64,000 nucleotides of DNA, from positions 186,001 through 250,000 of the forward strand of contig JADJES010000001.1 of NCBI GenBank assembly GCA_016708955.1. Reading direction: 5' to 3'. Source of the stretch: Nitrosomonas sp. (lineage in GTDB: Bacteria > Pseudomonadota > Gammaproteobacteria > Burkholderiales > Nitrosomonadaceae). Every line of letters starts with the position of its first letter. Within the stretch, counting starts at the first letter, position 1. Both the position numbers and the translations under genes were made by a program. Of the stretch, positions 27,210 through 37,175 are shown piece by piece. The notes below the pieces were generated by a model. That model ran no database searches. It saw only the letters and a program-made list of their open reading frames with translations, and was not told the origin of the DNA.

Positions 27210-28169
27210 TTAAGTTTTACGTTTTGCGTAAAGGCAGATCAGATCGCAAGCGATATGTGCGGCAGCCAGTGCCGTGATCTGGCTGTGATCATAGGCAGGC
27301 GCTACTTCAACGATATCCATGCCGATCAAATTGAGCCCGGTAAAGCCACGAATGATCGCTAATGCCTGAGCAGTCGACAGTCCGCCGCAAACCGGTGTGC
27401 CGGTACCGGGCGCAAAGGCTGGATCCAGGCAATCAATATCAAACGTGAAATAAGCTGGACGGTCGCCAACAATATGCTCAACCTCCGCAATCACTGCATC
27501 CGTGCCGTGCCGATGCACCCAGGTGGCATCCAGGGTGTGGATGCCCATGAAATCATCGTTCCATGTGCGAATGCCGATTTGTACCGAGTGTCTGGGATCA
27601 ATCAATCCGTCTTTCATCGCCTTATAGAACATTGAGCCATGATTCAGTGAGCTAGGCGAGTCGTCTGACCAGGTATCGCTATGCGCATCAAAATGGATCA
27701 GCGCGAGTGGTTCGCCAAACTTTTCGGCATGCGCTTTCAACAACGGATAAGTAATATAGTGGTCGCCGCCGAAAGTCAGCATGCGGGCACCGGATCCCAA
27801 AATATGACGGGCATGATCGGCAATCGTTTCATGGATTGTCATCGGGTTGTGCACATCGAGATAACAATCGCCAAAATCAATCACTGAGAGATTCTCGAAT
27901 GGATCAAAACCCCACGGATAAGGTTTTAGCGAAGCGACTTCTGCCGAAGCAAGCCGGATTGCCTGCGGACCGAAACGCGCGCCCGATCGGTTGGTTACAG
28001 CCAGATCGAACGGGATGCCGCTGATTACCAGTTCGGCGCCGGTCAGATCTTTGCTGTATTTACGCCGCATGAAAGAACTTACACCCGAGAAGGTTGGTTC
28101 ACGCAACATTCCATAGGGATTCTCGCGCGCTATGGCGCCATTAATCTTAATGTGGCTGTCATTTGTCAT
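27210..28169 (-). CDS. speB: Agmatinase
   Basis: Agmatinase hydrolyses agmatine to putrescine and urea. The 319-residue ureohydrolase has the binuclear manganese motifs GGDHYITYPLL (about 135), IHFDAHSDTW (about 158) and FDIDCLDPAFAPGTGTP (about 238), with the C-terminal GMDIVEVAP. The PEP-like loop GTGTPVCGG is typical of SpeB. It converges on the export operon with 21 bases between the stops. The urea product could feed a urease in an ammonia oxidiser, but no urease gene is in the window. Confidence 0.92.
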   Translation of the reverse strand: MTNDSHIKINGAIARENPYGMLREPTFSGVSSFMRRKYSKDLTGAELVISGIPFDLAVTNRSGARFGPQAIRLASAEVASLKPYPWGFDPFENLSVIDFGDCYLDVHNPMTIHETIADHARHILGSGARMLTFGGDHYITYPLLKAHAEKFGEPLALIHFDAHSDTWSDDSPSSLNHGSMFYKAMKDGLIDPRHSVQIGIRTWNDDFMGIHTLDATWVHRHGTDAVIAEVEHIVGDRPAYFTFDIDCLDPAFAPGTGTPVCGGLSTAQALAIIRGFTGLNLIGMDIVEVAPAYDHSQITALAAAHIACDLICLYAKRKT

Positions 28170-28375
28170 ATTGCTGCCCCTCAGTGGCCGGTCGTGCCAT
28201 ATTTTTCTTGATCATCGTTTGTTGCAGGCGATCTCAAGCATCAATCTAACATGAAAATATGGTTAACTGGAACAGATTCAAGATTTTGATAGATGACCAA
28301 GATCCGTCCGATGGATATTTGCGATAGGATGTAGTTATAATGATCTGCGTGTATAACTTTGGTATTAAAGACGCT

Positions 28376-28879
28376 ATGCAACAATCAGTCTATCGCAAAC
28401 ATATTAGTGTAATGTTGCTGACTACCGGTCTGATAAGCGGTTGTGCTTCCATGTTTTCCGGCACTTCGCAGCGGTCGACAGAAGTGCGCGGTGATCAAGC
28501 GCCTAAACTTACTGCTCCTTACAACAAGCCTTATAAAGTACAAGGGGTGACCTATTACCCATTACGCTCAGCAGCCGGATACCGGGAAGTCGGCCATGCA
28601 TCTTGGTATGGTTCGGAATCGGGCAATCGCACAGCTATGGGTACGCGCTTTGTTCCACATGGTTTAACCGCAGCCCATAAAACGCTTCCGTTGCCTTCCA
28701 AAGTCAGAGTCACTAACCTGCACAATGGCCGCCATGTTGATGTCCTCGTCAATGATCGAGGCCCTTTCAAAAAAGGCCGAATCATCGATTTATCGCATGG
28801 CGCCGCAAAGAAAATCGGCCTGCATGGCGTGGCCAAAGTCAAAGTTGAACATCTCGACGATAAAATCAGCCAGAAGTAA
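28376..28879 (+). CDS. rlpA: RlpA-like septal lipoprotein with a double-psi beta-barrel
   Basis: RlpA proteins are outer-membrane lipoproteins that bind or cleave peptidoglycan strands lacking stem peptides at division sites. I choose ATG 28376 (167 residues), which gives a short positive N-terminus and the lipobox LISGC at residues about 18-22; an upstream ATG at 28340 would add 12 residues and spoil the signal peptide. The double-psi barrel follows: GHASWYGSESGNRTAMGTRF, TAAHKTLPLPSKVRVTNL, and VNDRGPFKKGRIIDLSHGAA read in pieces. No SPOR domain is present, unlike E. coli RlpA. It is monocistronic. Confidence 0.88.
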   Translation: MQQSVYRKHISVMLLTTGLISGCASMFSGTSQRSTEVRGDQAPKLTAPYNKPYKVQGVTYYPLRSAAGYREVGHASWYGSESGNRTAMGTRFVPHGLTAAHKTLPLPSKVRVTNLHNGRHVDVLVNDRGPFKKGRIIDLSHGAAKKIGLHGVAKVKVEHLDDKISQK

Positions 28880-29004
28880 ATGCTTTTCACAAGCTGTGGA
28901 ATGCTTGCTGAACTATAATGTTTTGTTCAAATAACATTCGCCCGAAGAAGCGGAAAACTGGATCTATAAAGAACAAAGATGTCAATCCATTTTCAGCAAG
29001 GTTG

Positions 29005-30099
29005 CTATGCTGCGCAAATACCATATTGTGGAAGTAGCTCATGAATGACGTAAAAGCGATGCGCCTGAAGAGCATCGTGGAATAGCTTCCAATTGCTTTT
29101 CAAAAACAGGGGGCTGTATCCATACTTCTCATGTTTGTCGTCGGTATCTTTTGTAGTGCCAAGAGCCTCATATTTCCAGGAACCAACTCCTTTTGCAATA
29201 TATGTCAGATTCACGGGTAAGAAGCCGAAATAACCGTTTGAAATATGTTGCAGCCACATTTTATGTCTTTTCTCGCCATCCTCTTCCCGGATATCTCGAA
29301 ATAATTTCTCAATTTTTTGTTTATCTTCGTCTTTCAAACCTGGAACATTGGCATTCGCGTCACCGATTCGAAAACGTTGCATAGCCATGCACAATTTGTC
29401 GGAGGCTTCTAAAAAATTCATAGAATTATCTCTAATGACTTTCTTCTTGTTATGATCTTTATAACTCCATTTGAGATAGGGGCGATCCGGATAGGAGAGC
29501 GCTGCTCCATGGCCCAGTGGTAATATATCGCCAACCAGTTTACTGGTGATGTCATCGAACTTATCGCCAAAGAATATTTTCAATCTTGATGCAAGAGAAT
29601 TACCGGGATTATCTTCATCGTTAAGCTTGCTGATATCGTTAACTTTATGATTGACCCCAGCAAACTCCTGATGAGCCCATGTATCAGCATAGACATGCAT
29701 CGTAATACCAAGTCTATGTAAACCATATGGACTGTTTTTATTTTTGATACATGCGCTTACCATATCTTTTGCAACAGGGCTGTCGGGTCGGCAGATGATT
29801 TTCTCGTCAAAATTATCAGTCGAATCTTCTTCCGATGTGCATCCATTGTTACCAGGTAAAAAATGAAAAGGTATCCAGACATGATGATTAGCCAATTCTT
29901 CAAAATTTCTGTAATCAACCGTTTTATGTGCTGAACTTAAGTGGCTATACATGGCATTGTTAGTAAAGTGAATTACACCAAAGTTTGTTGCATCATCGAC
30001 ATATTGCGCTGAATAGGCAATGATATTTGCCTCGGGATGTTCAAAACCGGCCAGTCGCGCCAATACGTAAGTTGTCGCGTGATGAAAGTCTATTTGCAT
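29005..30099 (-). CDS. DUF6765 family protein
   Basis: A 364-residue soluble protein of the uncharacterised DUF6765 family. It begins MQIDFHHATTYVLARLAGF and has many histidines and acidic residues (VDDATNFGVIHF, GITMHVYADTWAHQEFAGVN), a pattern reminiscent of zinc-dependent phospholipase C or nuclease folds, though this is only an impression. The start is ATG 30099 behind GGAGTG at a spacing of five bases; an upstream in-frame ATG at 30144 lacks a site and would overlap the activase. It is the last gene of the glycyl-radical operon, 19 bases after the activase stop. The signature is not tied to a known reaction. Confidence 0.75.
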   Translation of the reverse strand: MQIDFHHATTYVLARLAGFEHPEANIIAYSAQYVDDATNFGVIHFTNNAMYSHLSSAHKTVDYRNFEELANHHVWIPFHFLPGNNGCTSEEDSTDNFDEKIICRPDSPVAKDMVSACIKNKNSPYGLHRLGITMHVYADTWAHQEFAGVNHKVNDISKLNDEDNPGNSLASRLKIFFGDKFDDITSKLVGDILPLGHGAALSYPDRPYLKWSYKDHNKKKVIRDNSMNFLEASDKLCMAMQRFRIGDANANVPGLKDEDKQKIEKLFRDIREEDGEKRHKMWLQHISNGYFGFLPVNLTYIAKGVGSWKYEALGTTKDTDDKHEKYGYSPLFLKSNWKLFHDALQAHRFYVIHELLPQYGICAA

Positions 30100-30118
30100 G
30101 ATCACTCCTTTAAGTGGA

Positions 30119-30867
30119 TTAAATAGATTTTGTAAAATAGTCAATGCAAGTTTTTTGTTCGGCAGGTGTCATAAAACCTTTGTGTTGATAGCGGGCAGGT
30201 AGACCAAGCTTTTGCAGCTTGTCGCTCCACAGCGGGTTATAGGGCATTAAAGCACACGATTTAACGCCATGCTTATCGAGAAATGCGGCAATTCCCTGGA
30301 GATTTTCTTTTGTCGCCGTGATTCCCGGAATAAGCGGAATTCTCGGAATAACCGGAATGTTCGCATCCGCAAGCAATCGGGGGAAATTGTCCAAAATACG
30401 CTGATTCGATTGCCCGCAATATTTTTTACTGGCCTCATCGTCGATTAGCTTGATGTCATAATAGATCAAGTCAAGCCAGGGGAGCATTTTGTCTTTGAAA
30501 TGCGGATAATCGAAAAACCCGCTAGTCTCTATCGCCGTGTGGACGCCTTCGCGCTTCAACGCCTGCAGCAGTTTACTGGCAAAATCCATCTGCAATGTTG
30601 CTTCGCCACCCGAGAGTGTCACGCCGCCACCGGTTGAAGCAAAAAATGGTTTGTCTTGCAACAACCGATACATCAATTCATCCACCGTATACCACGTGCC
30701 AATCTGTTTGCCGTGAATATCGGTTTCGGGTTTAACGGCTTTCCCTTCTGGATTCTGGCACCAGATACAGGAAAGGGGGCAACCTTTAAAAAAAACTGTT
30801 GTGCGGATTCCGGGCCATCTTCGCTGCAATCGCGCTTGATGTCGAAAATAAGCCCCTTATCGCTCAT
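30119..30867 (-). CDS. Glycyl-radical enzyme activating protein (radical SAM) with an N-terminal frameshift
   Basis: Activases of the PflA family use a 4Fe-4S cluster and S-adenosylmethionine to place the glycyl radical on their partner enzyme. The cluster motif FKGCPLSCIWCQNPEGK (CxxxCxxC), the SAM-binding GGGVTLSGGEATLQ and IETSGFFDYP are present; the extra ferredoxin-like insert of many activases is absent. The natural start is ATG 30867 (MSDKGLIFDIKRDCSEDG), overlapping the upstream stop. One G is missing at 30810-30811, where the frame should read DGPGIRTTVFFKG, so the N-terminus is out of frame. Translation from an internal ATG at 30829 (MQRRWPGIRTTVFF) would still give the whole catalytic part. 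It may be a sequencing error, a weakly expressed allele or a recent knockout. Confidence 0.85.
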
Positions 30868-31508
30868 AAAATATCCTTCATGGCCAGTTGAACATTCTTA
30901 CCAATAGCGCCAAATTTAAACATGTGCCCGAAATTGCCGGTAATCTGCACCAGGTTTTCTAGCAATAATTGCACGACATCCGCATCCGGGCGCTCAGCCA
31001 ACCCCAAAATAGCCTGGGTATCTTTAAAGCGAATCACCAAATCGACCTTGTTTGGATCGTGCTCAATCTGCTCGGCGTGCGCTTCACTAAGCGCCTCCGT
31101 CGTGACAATAGCAACTGGATTCAGTTGCTGGCCGAAAGGTGTTTGGATAAACAGCGCTTTTGGGTCGGGACAAAATTTGATCAGTACATTCATGTCATCT
31201 TGCGGTTTCCGGGTACGGATCAAGATTTTCCCCTGGTAATAACGAATACCGCCAGGAACATTGGGATCTTTGATAACAAAATTGTTTTCAAAAAAACGCT
31301 GCGCTTTCTTGGCTTGGGATTCACTTAAACCCGGATTGATCAGGAAGCCGAAGCCGAGCTTGATCATTACAGCCATGCCAGCGGCTAACATCGTACCTTC
31401 CATGCGATTCAGCATTCCGCCGAGATTGCCGGTTGATTCGCCCAGCTGGATGCCGGATTTCAGAATATAGTGAATACCGTCCGGTAACGCGGGAATAGTG
31501 GCATGCAT
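30864..31508 (-). CDS. SCP2-like protein of the glycyl-radical operon
   Basis: A 214-residue protein. The C-terminal half (DLVIRFKDTQAILGLAERPD, LLLENLVQITGNFGHMFKFG) has the spacing of an SCP2 sterol-carrier domain, a hydrophobic-ligand-binding fold. The N-terminal half has a hydrophobic glycine-rich helix (MLAAGMAVMIKLGFGFLINP) and no known motif. It lies two bases after the glycyl radical enzyme stop and overlaps the activase start, so it is coupled to both. A role in presenting a hydrophobic substrate is a guess. Confidence 0.55.
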   Translation of the reverse strand: MHATIPALPDGIHYILKSGIQLGESTGNLGGMLNRMEGTMLAAGMAVMIKLGFGFLINPGLSESQAKKAQRFFENNFVIKDPNVPGGIRYYQGKILIRTRKPQDDMNVLIKFCPDPKALFIQTPFGQQLNPVAIVTTEALSEAHAEQIEHDPNKVDLVIRFKDTQAILGLAERPDADVVQLLLENLVQITGNFGHMFKFGAIGKNVQLAMKDIL

Positions 31509-31510
31509 CG

Positions 31511-34507
31511 TTATGCTCCTATGGTTTCATGCTGTTCAACACCGCTTTTCATATCAAAATTGGCGCGATCGATGATTTCTTGCCGCATCAACGGACTCAA
31601 CGTGACATAGTAGGCGGAGTAACCGGCAACCCGTATCATCAGATCTTTATACGGCGCCAACGCTTTTTGCTCAGCCTCGCCGGCATCAGCGCGGCTTGCC
31701 GCCGTCGCAGCGGCGTTTGCCGCGATAAAATCTTCTATTGACGTCACGCAGAGTTGAACGAGAACACCATTCTGGTCCATAAAGGTTTTCATATGCGTAG
31801 CAAATAATTCCGTGTCTTCGTTGAAGTGAGATTTGCCACGTGGTGTCAGACTGAGGTTGTAGGTGTAGCCGTTTTGTACAGTATCCGCGTCGACACTGGC
31901 CACGGATAGCATATGATCAAGCAACATCACCGGATCGCCATTGGCTTTGACGATGCCGGGACAGGGCGTGATTCCGCTGGCAAACGAAGCGCTATCCATC
32001 CGGCCATTCGGTGTGGCCCGGCTTAACATGCCAAAGCCAGCATGGTTGGTCATGCTCCAGTAACCGGTCAGGTAGCGCCCGCCACGGTGCGTGCGGTACT
32101 TGAAAAAAACTTCCTGGATCATTTTGGTCAACAGCCGTGTGTATTTTACCGCCATCGCATTGTTATAAATGCCGCCGGGCGTTTGATCGACACCGGCGCC
32201 ATATTTGGGCGCCAGACGGATCAGACGCATGCACGCTTGTAACCGTTCCGGTGTCATCGTTGTAGAACTCGCGCCGGAACCGCCGGTAAGCCGTTTCTGG
32301 ATGCGATCCAGCAAACTTTTCACTAAACTGTGCGCTTCTGCTTCTTTACCAGTTGATGCGTTATGGCCGAAATTCGTATCCAATACCGCAATCAGTTCCT
32401 GCGCGGACATTTTGCCGCCAAACACCAGCGCATCGATCACGCAAAAGGAATCAATGACATCGGCAAGTCCGATCACGGCCACACCGGAAGAGTTGTATTT
32501 GGCGCCGCCGGAGGAAACATCACGGAACTTGGCGCCGTTTTCTCCCGGTTTATTCGTAGGCCCGTCAAACAATCCCGACAATAATGGTGAAGGCCGTACT
32601 TTTTCCAGTGTGCGTCCCAGATAATTGTTGAATTGCACGCAATGCCGCGCCATTTCATCGAGCTGGAAACGGAAGCTGCCGATGAAATCCTGCATCGACT
32701 GCATAGCTGTCAATGGCGGGGAAGTATAGTCTGGTTTGCCATAAAACAAATTGGGATCCTTTTTACCGATGCCGTCGCTACGGTGCTTGCCGCCAAACAT
32801 GGCCAGCTCCAGCACCGCTGGCAGCACCAGCAAGGTGGAACCTGTGTGGCCATAGTGTTTATGATCGGCATTCTGTTCGATGCAACCAATCGACGCGTAA
32901 TCGTGCGCATCCGCTAATGCTTCGTCAGCCGTCACATGATCGTGCTTGGCATAATAATTCGCCATGCTACGAATCACCGGAACATCGCCGTGCAACGCGG
33001 GCGTCGCGCGGGTAACCAGATTCACTTGGCAAATACGCTTCAGATAAGGGGAAATCTCGCCCGCCCTCAAAGGCGTGCCATCCGGTGCGCGATGATGGAC
33101 CTCCTTATGATACCGGGCATGTACATTCGGATCGCGAATAGACAGCATTTCGGTTGCTTTTAGAATGATGTACGTCATGTCATTAACCGCATCGACGGTT
33201 TTACCATTCTCAAAACGCGTGCCGCCCACGGTTAATGCCTGGTTTGAACCGCTACCGGCAAACAGTACCTCCGCGCTTTCCGGCGACAACGGCACATGAT
33301 CGGAACAACGCAAAAAGAAGTGGCACATCAATTCGACCGCCCGCCGGGTGTACGCTGCTTTTGCCGCATCGTCCGACTGTTGCTGCCAGTCGCGCAGGTA
33401 GAATTCGTTCAGCGTCTGATCCAAGCGGCCAAGGGAAAGGCCAAAATTGGTATTTTCTTGTAATAACAAGTGGTAACAAACCCAGATTACCACCATCGCT
33501 TCCGCCAATGTATTCGCAGGTTCTGCCGGGATCTTGCGACAGATTGCGGCAAGCTCGCTGTTGCCGGCTTTTTCGGCAGCATCGGCTAAATGCCCGGCAT
33601 AGCTCTTGGCGCCTTCATACACGGTGATGACGCTTTGCGCAAATTCAATTTTTTCCGGCGTATCCGCGACACCACTTGCAATATCTTTCTGCAACTGCGC
33701 GATCAGGCCATTGAAGCCAAATTTAAGCACCCGGCTAAAATCAGGCGCGGTGTGCGATACAGCCGTAGCTTTATCGGACAGATAAAAAGCAACACGCTCA
33801 AACAGCTCCTGACATTTAGGCGTTTCACCCGCTCTTTTTTTCAGCGGCGGATCAATGGATGGTTTGCCTTCGCACATACCGCCATCGACTTCATCGCGCT
33901 TATCGCTAGCATAGTTGGCCGTATCGTAATCGGTGTACCGCGCCACTTCTTGCACTGTGCGTCGTTCAAGCCAGAAAGGGAAAATTTCTTCGTTCAGCCG
34001 CCTGGCTACTTCTGGTTTGATTTTGAACGGATTCTGCGGCCGCTTTGAAAGCGTTCCCAATTCGGGCCAAATGCAATAACCGCTCATATCCATATATACA
34101 ACCGGACCAACAAAGCTGGCGGTCGTTTGCCCTGGCAACAAATCGGTGCTTCGCACCAGCGGCGTTTTATGACTGAAAACATGCTTCAGTGCTTGAGCGC
34201 GGCGTGTAACCGGCGGTAGCGCCGCGTGGTCTGGCTGGCGCAGAAATTCGGTTAACAAACGGGGCAGCTCATCACAAATTTCCGGAATCCATTCCGGATC
34301 GAACAATTGATTGCGCCATGCCTGTACCACCGGAAAATCGCTGAGCTTAATGTCGTTGAGTGCAAGATCGTGTAATGTTTTGATCTTGTCAGGTGTGGTA
34401 TTAGGGATGGGAAAAATAGAGATATTATCGCTGAACGCGGAAGTATCCGCCGTTCCGTGTTCAAGATCAATATGGATTCCGCCTCGATTTAGTCTGTCAT
34501 TACTCAT
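31511..34507 (-). CDS. Glycyl radical enzyme of the pyruvate-formate-lyase superfamily, long form
   Basis: A 998-residue enzyme of the PFL/glycyl radical superfamily. The C-terminal radical loop RVAGYSAYYVTLSPLMRQEI carries the glycine that holds the radical. The active-site cysteine loop reads DYASIGCIEQNADHKHYGHT, in the GC-[IV]-E form of decarboxylases and C-C lyases. It is longer than most family members (about 760-860), with extra N-terminal sequence. I cannot assign a substrate; the cysteine loop and length do not point to plain pyruvate formate-lyase. The start is ATG 34507 behind GGAGGA; the frame upstream to 34570 lies in the preceding gene. It is co-transcribed with its activase and unusual partners. 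The radical is oxygen-sensitive, so function requires microoxic or anoxic conditions. Confidence 0.9.
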   Translation of the reverse strand: MSNDRLNRGGIHIDLEHGTADTSAFSDNISIFPIPNTTPDKIKTLHDLALNDIKLSDFPVVQAWRNQLFDPEWIPEICDELPRLLTEFLRQPDHAALPPVTRRAQALKHVFSHKTPLVRSTDLLPGQTTASFVGPVVYMDMSGYCIWPELGTLSKRPQNPFKIKPEVARRLNEEIFPFWLERRTVQEVARYTDYDTANYASDKRDEVDGGMCEGKPSIDPPLKKRAGETPKCQELFERVAFYLSDKATAVSHTAPDFSRVLKFGFNGLIAQLQKDIASGVADTPEKIEFAQSVITVYEGAKSYAGHLADAAEKAGNSELAAICRKIPAEPANTLAEAMVVIWVCYHLLLQENTNFGLSLGRLDQTLNEFYLRDWQQQSDDAAKAAYTRRAVELMCHFFLRCSDHVPLSPESAEVLFAGSGSNQALTVGGTRFENGKTVDAVNDMTYIILKATEMLSIRDPNVHARYHKEVHHRAPDGTPLRAGEISPYLKRICQVNLVTRATPALHGDVPVIRSMANYYAKHDHVTADEALADAHDYASIGCIEQNADHKHYGHTGSTLLVLPAVLELAMFGGKHRSDGIGKKDPNLFYGKPDYTSPPLTAMQSMQDFIGSFRFQLDEMARHCVQFNNYLGRTLEKVRPSPLLSGLFDGPTNKPGENGAKFRDVSSGGAKYNSSGVAVIGLADVIDSFCVIDALVFGGKMSAQELIAVLDTNFGHNASTGKEAEAHSLVKSLLDRIQKRLTGGSGASSTTMTPERLQACMRLIRLAPKYGAGVDQTPGGIYNNAMAVKYTRLLTKMIQEVFFKYRTHRGGRYLTGYWSMTNHAGFGMLSRATPNGRMDSASFASGITPCPGIVKANGDPVMLLDHMLSVASVDADTVQNGYTYNLSLTPRGKSHFNEDTELFATHMKTFMDQNGVLVQLCVTSIEDFIAANAAATAASRADAGEAEQKALAPYKDLMIRVAGYSAYYVTLSPLMRQEIIDRANFDMKSGVEQHETIGA

Positions 34508-34524
34508 CATTTCCTCCGCGCTGA

Positions 34525-35826
34525 TTAAATCAATGTATCCAAACCTATCGCCAGCCTGTGATATTGCCAAGTATCATCAAGCAGCAAAAAATAGCCAAAC
34601 AGTTGATACCGGTACTCCGCAGGATCGACTGACGAATGGAATGGCTTATCCAATGCTGTGGAATAAATCAGTTGCCCCAGATAAAGGCCGTCGGCAATCT
34701 CAACAATCTCATCGAGACAATAGCCAATCGGAACAGGCCCGCCGATCATTGGAAACCGGTAATGAAACTGAAATACTTTTTTCTTTTTACCATCGCCGTT
34801 ATTCATAGACAAAATCGATTCCCGGTCATCTACACCGAGAAAAATATAGCCTTGCCGCGCAAACGGTGATGGCCCAGCCGCTGATATGGCCTGCAGTGAT
34901 GCATCCGGAACACGGTAATTCATATCGACGATACGCATCAATGGATCGGCGGCGATGATGCGCTTATCCTGAATATTGTTGCCATCGACCCAATGCAATA
35001 CCGCTTCATTTTCCCAGAATGCCTTGTCTTCCTCCGACATGCCTTTATCCCAGGCGCCGCTTTTCAAATGCTTGGCATAAACACCTTCAGCGTCCCAATA
35101 ATGTGCTTTGTTTTTTTCCACCAGCGCGTAGTGCGGTGCACTGGCCAGATGTGTTTTGAGCGCTTGCACGCGTTCAGGATAACGATCGGCTAAATCGTCA
35201 CTTTCATCGAGCAGCATGCTCAATTTTCGCGCCGAGATTTTTTCATAGGATTTGCCAGCCCACGGAAAAATATATTTGCCGATGCTGTGCCACATCATAT
35301 TGAGTGCGTTCGGAGTCTCGTGCGGTAGAGCCAGATCGGCAAGACGGCTGGGGAAAAGATTTTCATCGTCCGGTTTGCCGCCTGGATCGGGACAGAAGGT
35401 TTCAGCAAAGCCGCAGTGCAGGTTAAGTGTTGCGCCGTGGTAATAATCAAAGCCGGTTGTGCGGTTTGTTTCACCATACCAATCCGTTGTTTCGTTGCTG
35501 TCAACGCGGACGTTATAACCGTGCGCGCCGTGTCCTTGGAATAACCCATTCTCCACCGCTGGAGCTACGCCGCGGCGGAATAAGCGATTGAGTTTCTCAA
35601 AATGCTTTAAGTTGTCTTGCGGATTGCTCTGTGCGGAAATTTCGCCGCTGATGCGCTGCAGCATTTGCAAAATTGACTCGCCTTCCTGCAACATTTCAGT
35701 GACTTCACTATCTTCCACACCCTTCGGTGATTCTTCCAGGATGAAAGTGGTAAATTTGTGCTTTAGCGTTTCGTTCTGCTTCCAGCCTTCAACCCAATCG
35801 GTCATTTCTGGCCAACTCTGCGCCAC
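34525..35826 (-). CDS. Conserved protein of unknown family, paralogue B of the glycyl-radical operon
   Basis: A soluble protein of up to 433 residues. Near residues 350-390 it reads FQFHYRFPMIGGPVPIGYC, then DEIVEIADGLYLGQLIYST, which matches paralogue A upstream. Other traits are many aromatic residues, GAHGYNVRVDSN and DYYHGATLNLHCGFAETFCP. There is no signal peptide or membrane segment. The start may be GTG 35826 or ATG 35805; both overlap the end of paralogue A and neither has a good ribosome binding site, suggesting translational coupling. It lies 17 bases before the glycyl radical enzyme start. I do not recognise a family. Confidence 0.7.
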   Translation of the reverse strand: MAQSWPEMTDWVEGWKQNETLKHKFTTFILEESPKGVEDSEVTEMLQEGESILQMLQRISGEISAQSNPQDNLKHFEKLNRLFRRGVAPAVENGLFQGHGAHGYNVRVDSNETTDWYGETNRTTGFDYYHGATLNLHCGFAETFCPDPGGKPDDENLFPSRLADLALPHETPNALNMMWHSIGKYIFPWAGKSYEKISARKLSMLLDESDDLADRYPERVQALKTHLASAPHYALVEKNKAHYWDAEGVYAKHLKSGAWDKGMSEEDKAFWENEAVLHWVDGNNIQDKRIIAADPLMRIVDMNYRVPDASLQAISAAGPSPFARQGYIFLGVDDRESILSMNNGDGKKKKVFQFHYRFPMIGGPVPIGYCLDEIVEIADGLYLGQLIYSTALDKPFHSSVDPAEYRYQLFGYFLLLDDTWQYHRLAIGLDTLI

Positions 35827-36985
35827 TGCTGTTGCTGTTTTCTGTCTTAGACATCATCGAGACGGATGTTTTTTGATCATATCCCAACTCGCTGAAGCCT
35901 ATTTCACCCGGACGCGGGCATAGTTGCGGAAATGCATCATCCGCATAAAATTCTTTTGCATAAGCAGGATCAACCATCAGGAAAAATCCGTTATTCTGAT
36001 AGCCGTATGGATCCTTTTCCTCAACCCAACCCACAGGAAAAATTTGTTTGATATTGTCGATCATCGAACGGTACGGGTAGTTATCACCGATCGATACCAT
36101 TTGGCCATTCGGCAAAGCAAAGGCTCCCAGACTGTAATGCTGCGTGGCGAAAACCAATTGACCTAAATAAATACCGTCGTCTATACGAACAATTTCATCG
36201 ATCAAGCGCGTCATGGGATACACCGGGCCAAGGTCAGGCCAGCGATAATTCAATTGATATACTGCTTTGCCATTCATTTCCGGAACCGCTGAAGTTCCCA
36301 GATTGCAAAGAAAATAACCCCCGGTTTTGCTGTATGGGATCGCTTTCTCTTTATCCAAATTTTCAACTAGCAGCTGGCAATCAAATCCGGTCGCCGCAGG
36401 ATTCATTGGGCGGTCTTTCAGTTTCCATAATTGTGTCAATGCTGGCAGCCCGATTGCTTGCAATGCATTGGGATCAGGCGGTTCACGAAAAAAATTACGC
36501 CCGATACGCGCCAACTTTGGATCATAACTGCTCATGGTTTTGTTGTCATTACGGGTTTTTTTCCCCACGGTTTCGCGCGACACCGGTTCAAAAGTTTTGC
36601 CCATCCACAAGCCAGTATCGGCATACGTTGCATTCCAGGCAGTTGCCATCCATTCGATATTAGCCATGATGGATCTTTCTTTGCCAGTAAATTGGATAGC
36701 TTCCTTGAAATAATCGCTGTCTCGTATGGAAACAGGAATACCAATCATTGGACCACTGATCACCTCCGCTGTGCCGCATTTAAATAAGGTATCCAGTTTT
36801 TTATGAATCTCCGGCCAATGCTTTCGCTGATTGTTATCTGCCAGGATGCGCTGATACCCGCTCAGCAGCGCAAAGAAACTGCCGTGATAATCGTTTCTCA
36901 GAATATCGTTTAATGCGTTTACCAGTGATTGCTGTTCATCAGTGGAGCCGGTTACGAAATTGCTGCTGTTCAGAAAGGTTGTCAT
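35789..36985 (-). CDS. Conserved protein of unknown family, paralogue A, first gene of the glycyl-radical operon
   Basis: A soluble 398-residue protein. The segment YQLNYRWPDLGPVYPMTRL, then DEIVRIDDGIYLGQLVFAT (about residues 243-282), is shared with paralogue B, so the two arose by duplication. A second shared feature is a C-terminal NNGFFLMVDP-type strand like GYFLLLDDTW in B. It starts at ATG 36985 with a strong GGGGGA site. It leads the operon downstream of the FNR-type box at 37176. Function is unknown; being first in the operon and duplicated, it may act on the substrate or product of the radical enzyme (inference). Confidence 0.72.
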   Translation of the reverse strand: MTTFLNSSNFVTGSTDEQQSLVNALNDILRNDYHGSFFALLSGYQRILADNNQRKHWPEIHKKLDTLFKCGTAEVISGPMIGIPVSIRDSDYFKEAIQFTGKERSIMANIEWMATAWNATYADTGLWMGKTFEPVSRETVGKKTRNDNKTMSSYDPKLARIGRNFFREPPDPNALQAIGLPALTQLWKLKDRPMNPAATGFDCQLLVENLDKEKAIPYSKTGGYFLCNLGTSAVPEMNGKAVYQLNYRWPDLGPVYPMTRLIDEIVRIDDGIYLGQLVFATQHYSLGAFALPNGQMVSIGDNYPYRSMIDNIKQIFPVGWVEEKDPYGYQNNGFFLMVDPAYAKEFYADDAFPQLCPRPGEIGFSELGYDQKTSVSMMSKTENSNSSGAELARNDRLG

Positions 36986-37175
36986 GATTTCCCCCTTACC
37001 ATTTTTTGTTAAGTGAGGCTAATTTGCATAAACATCAGTAATATGTGGCAATTTCCCAATTGTATTATTTTGGATAGCTCCTCGCCGGAAGCGCTGGTCC
37101 ATTCAATGTATTTGTTGAATCTACCAAATCACATATCCAATATCTTCAGAATAACCAGAATGATGAATAACACTA

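Noticed and set aside
27201..27216. TAACAGGCCGTTAAG as the tip of a MITE B copy
   Set aside because: Only about 11 bases match the MITE B end and there is no second end nearby.
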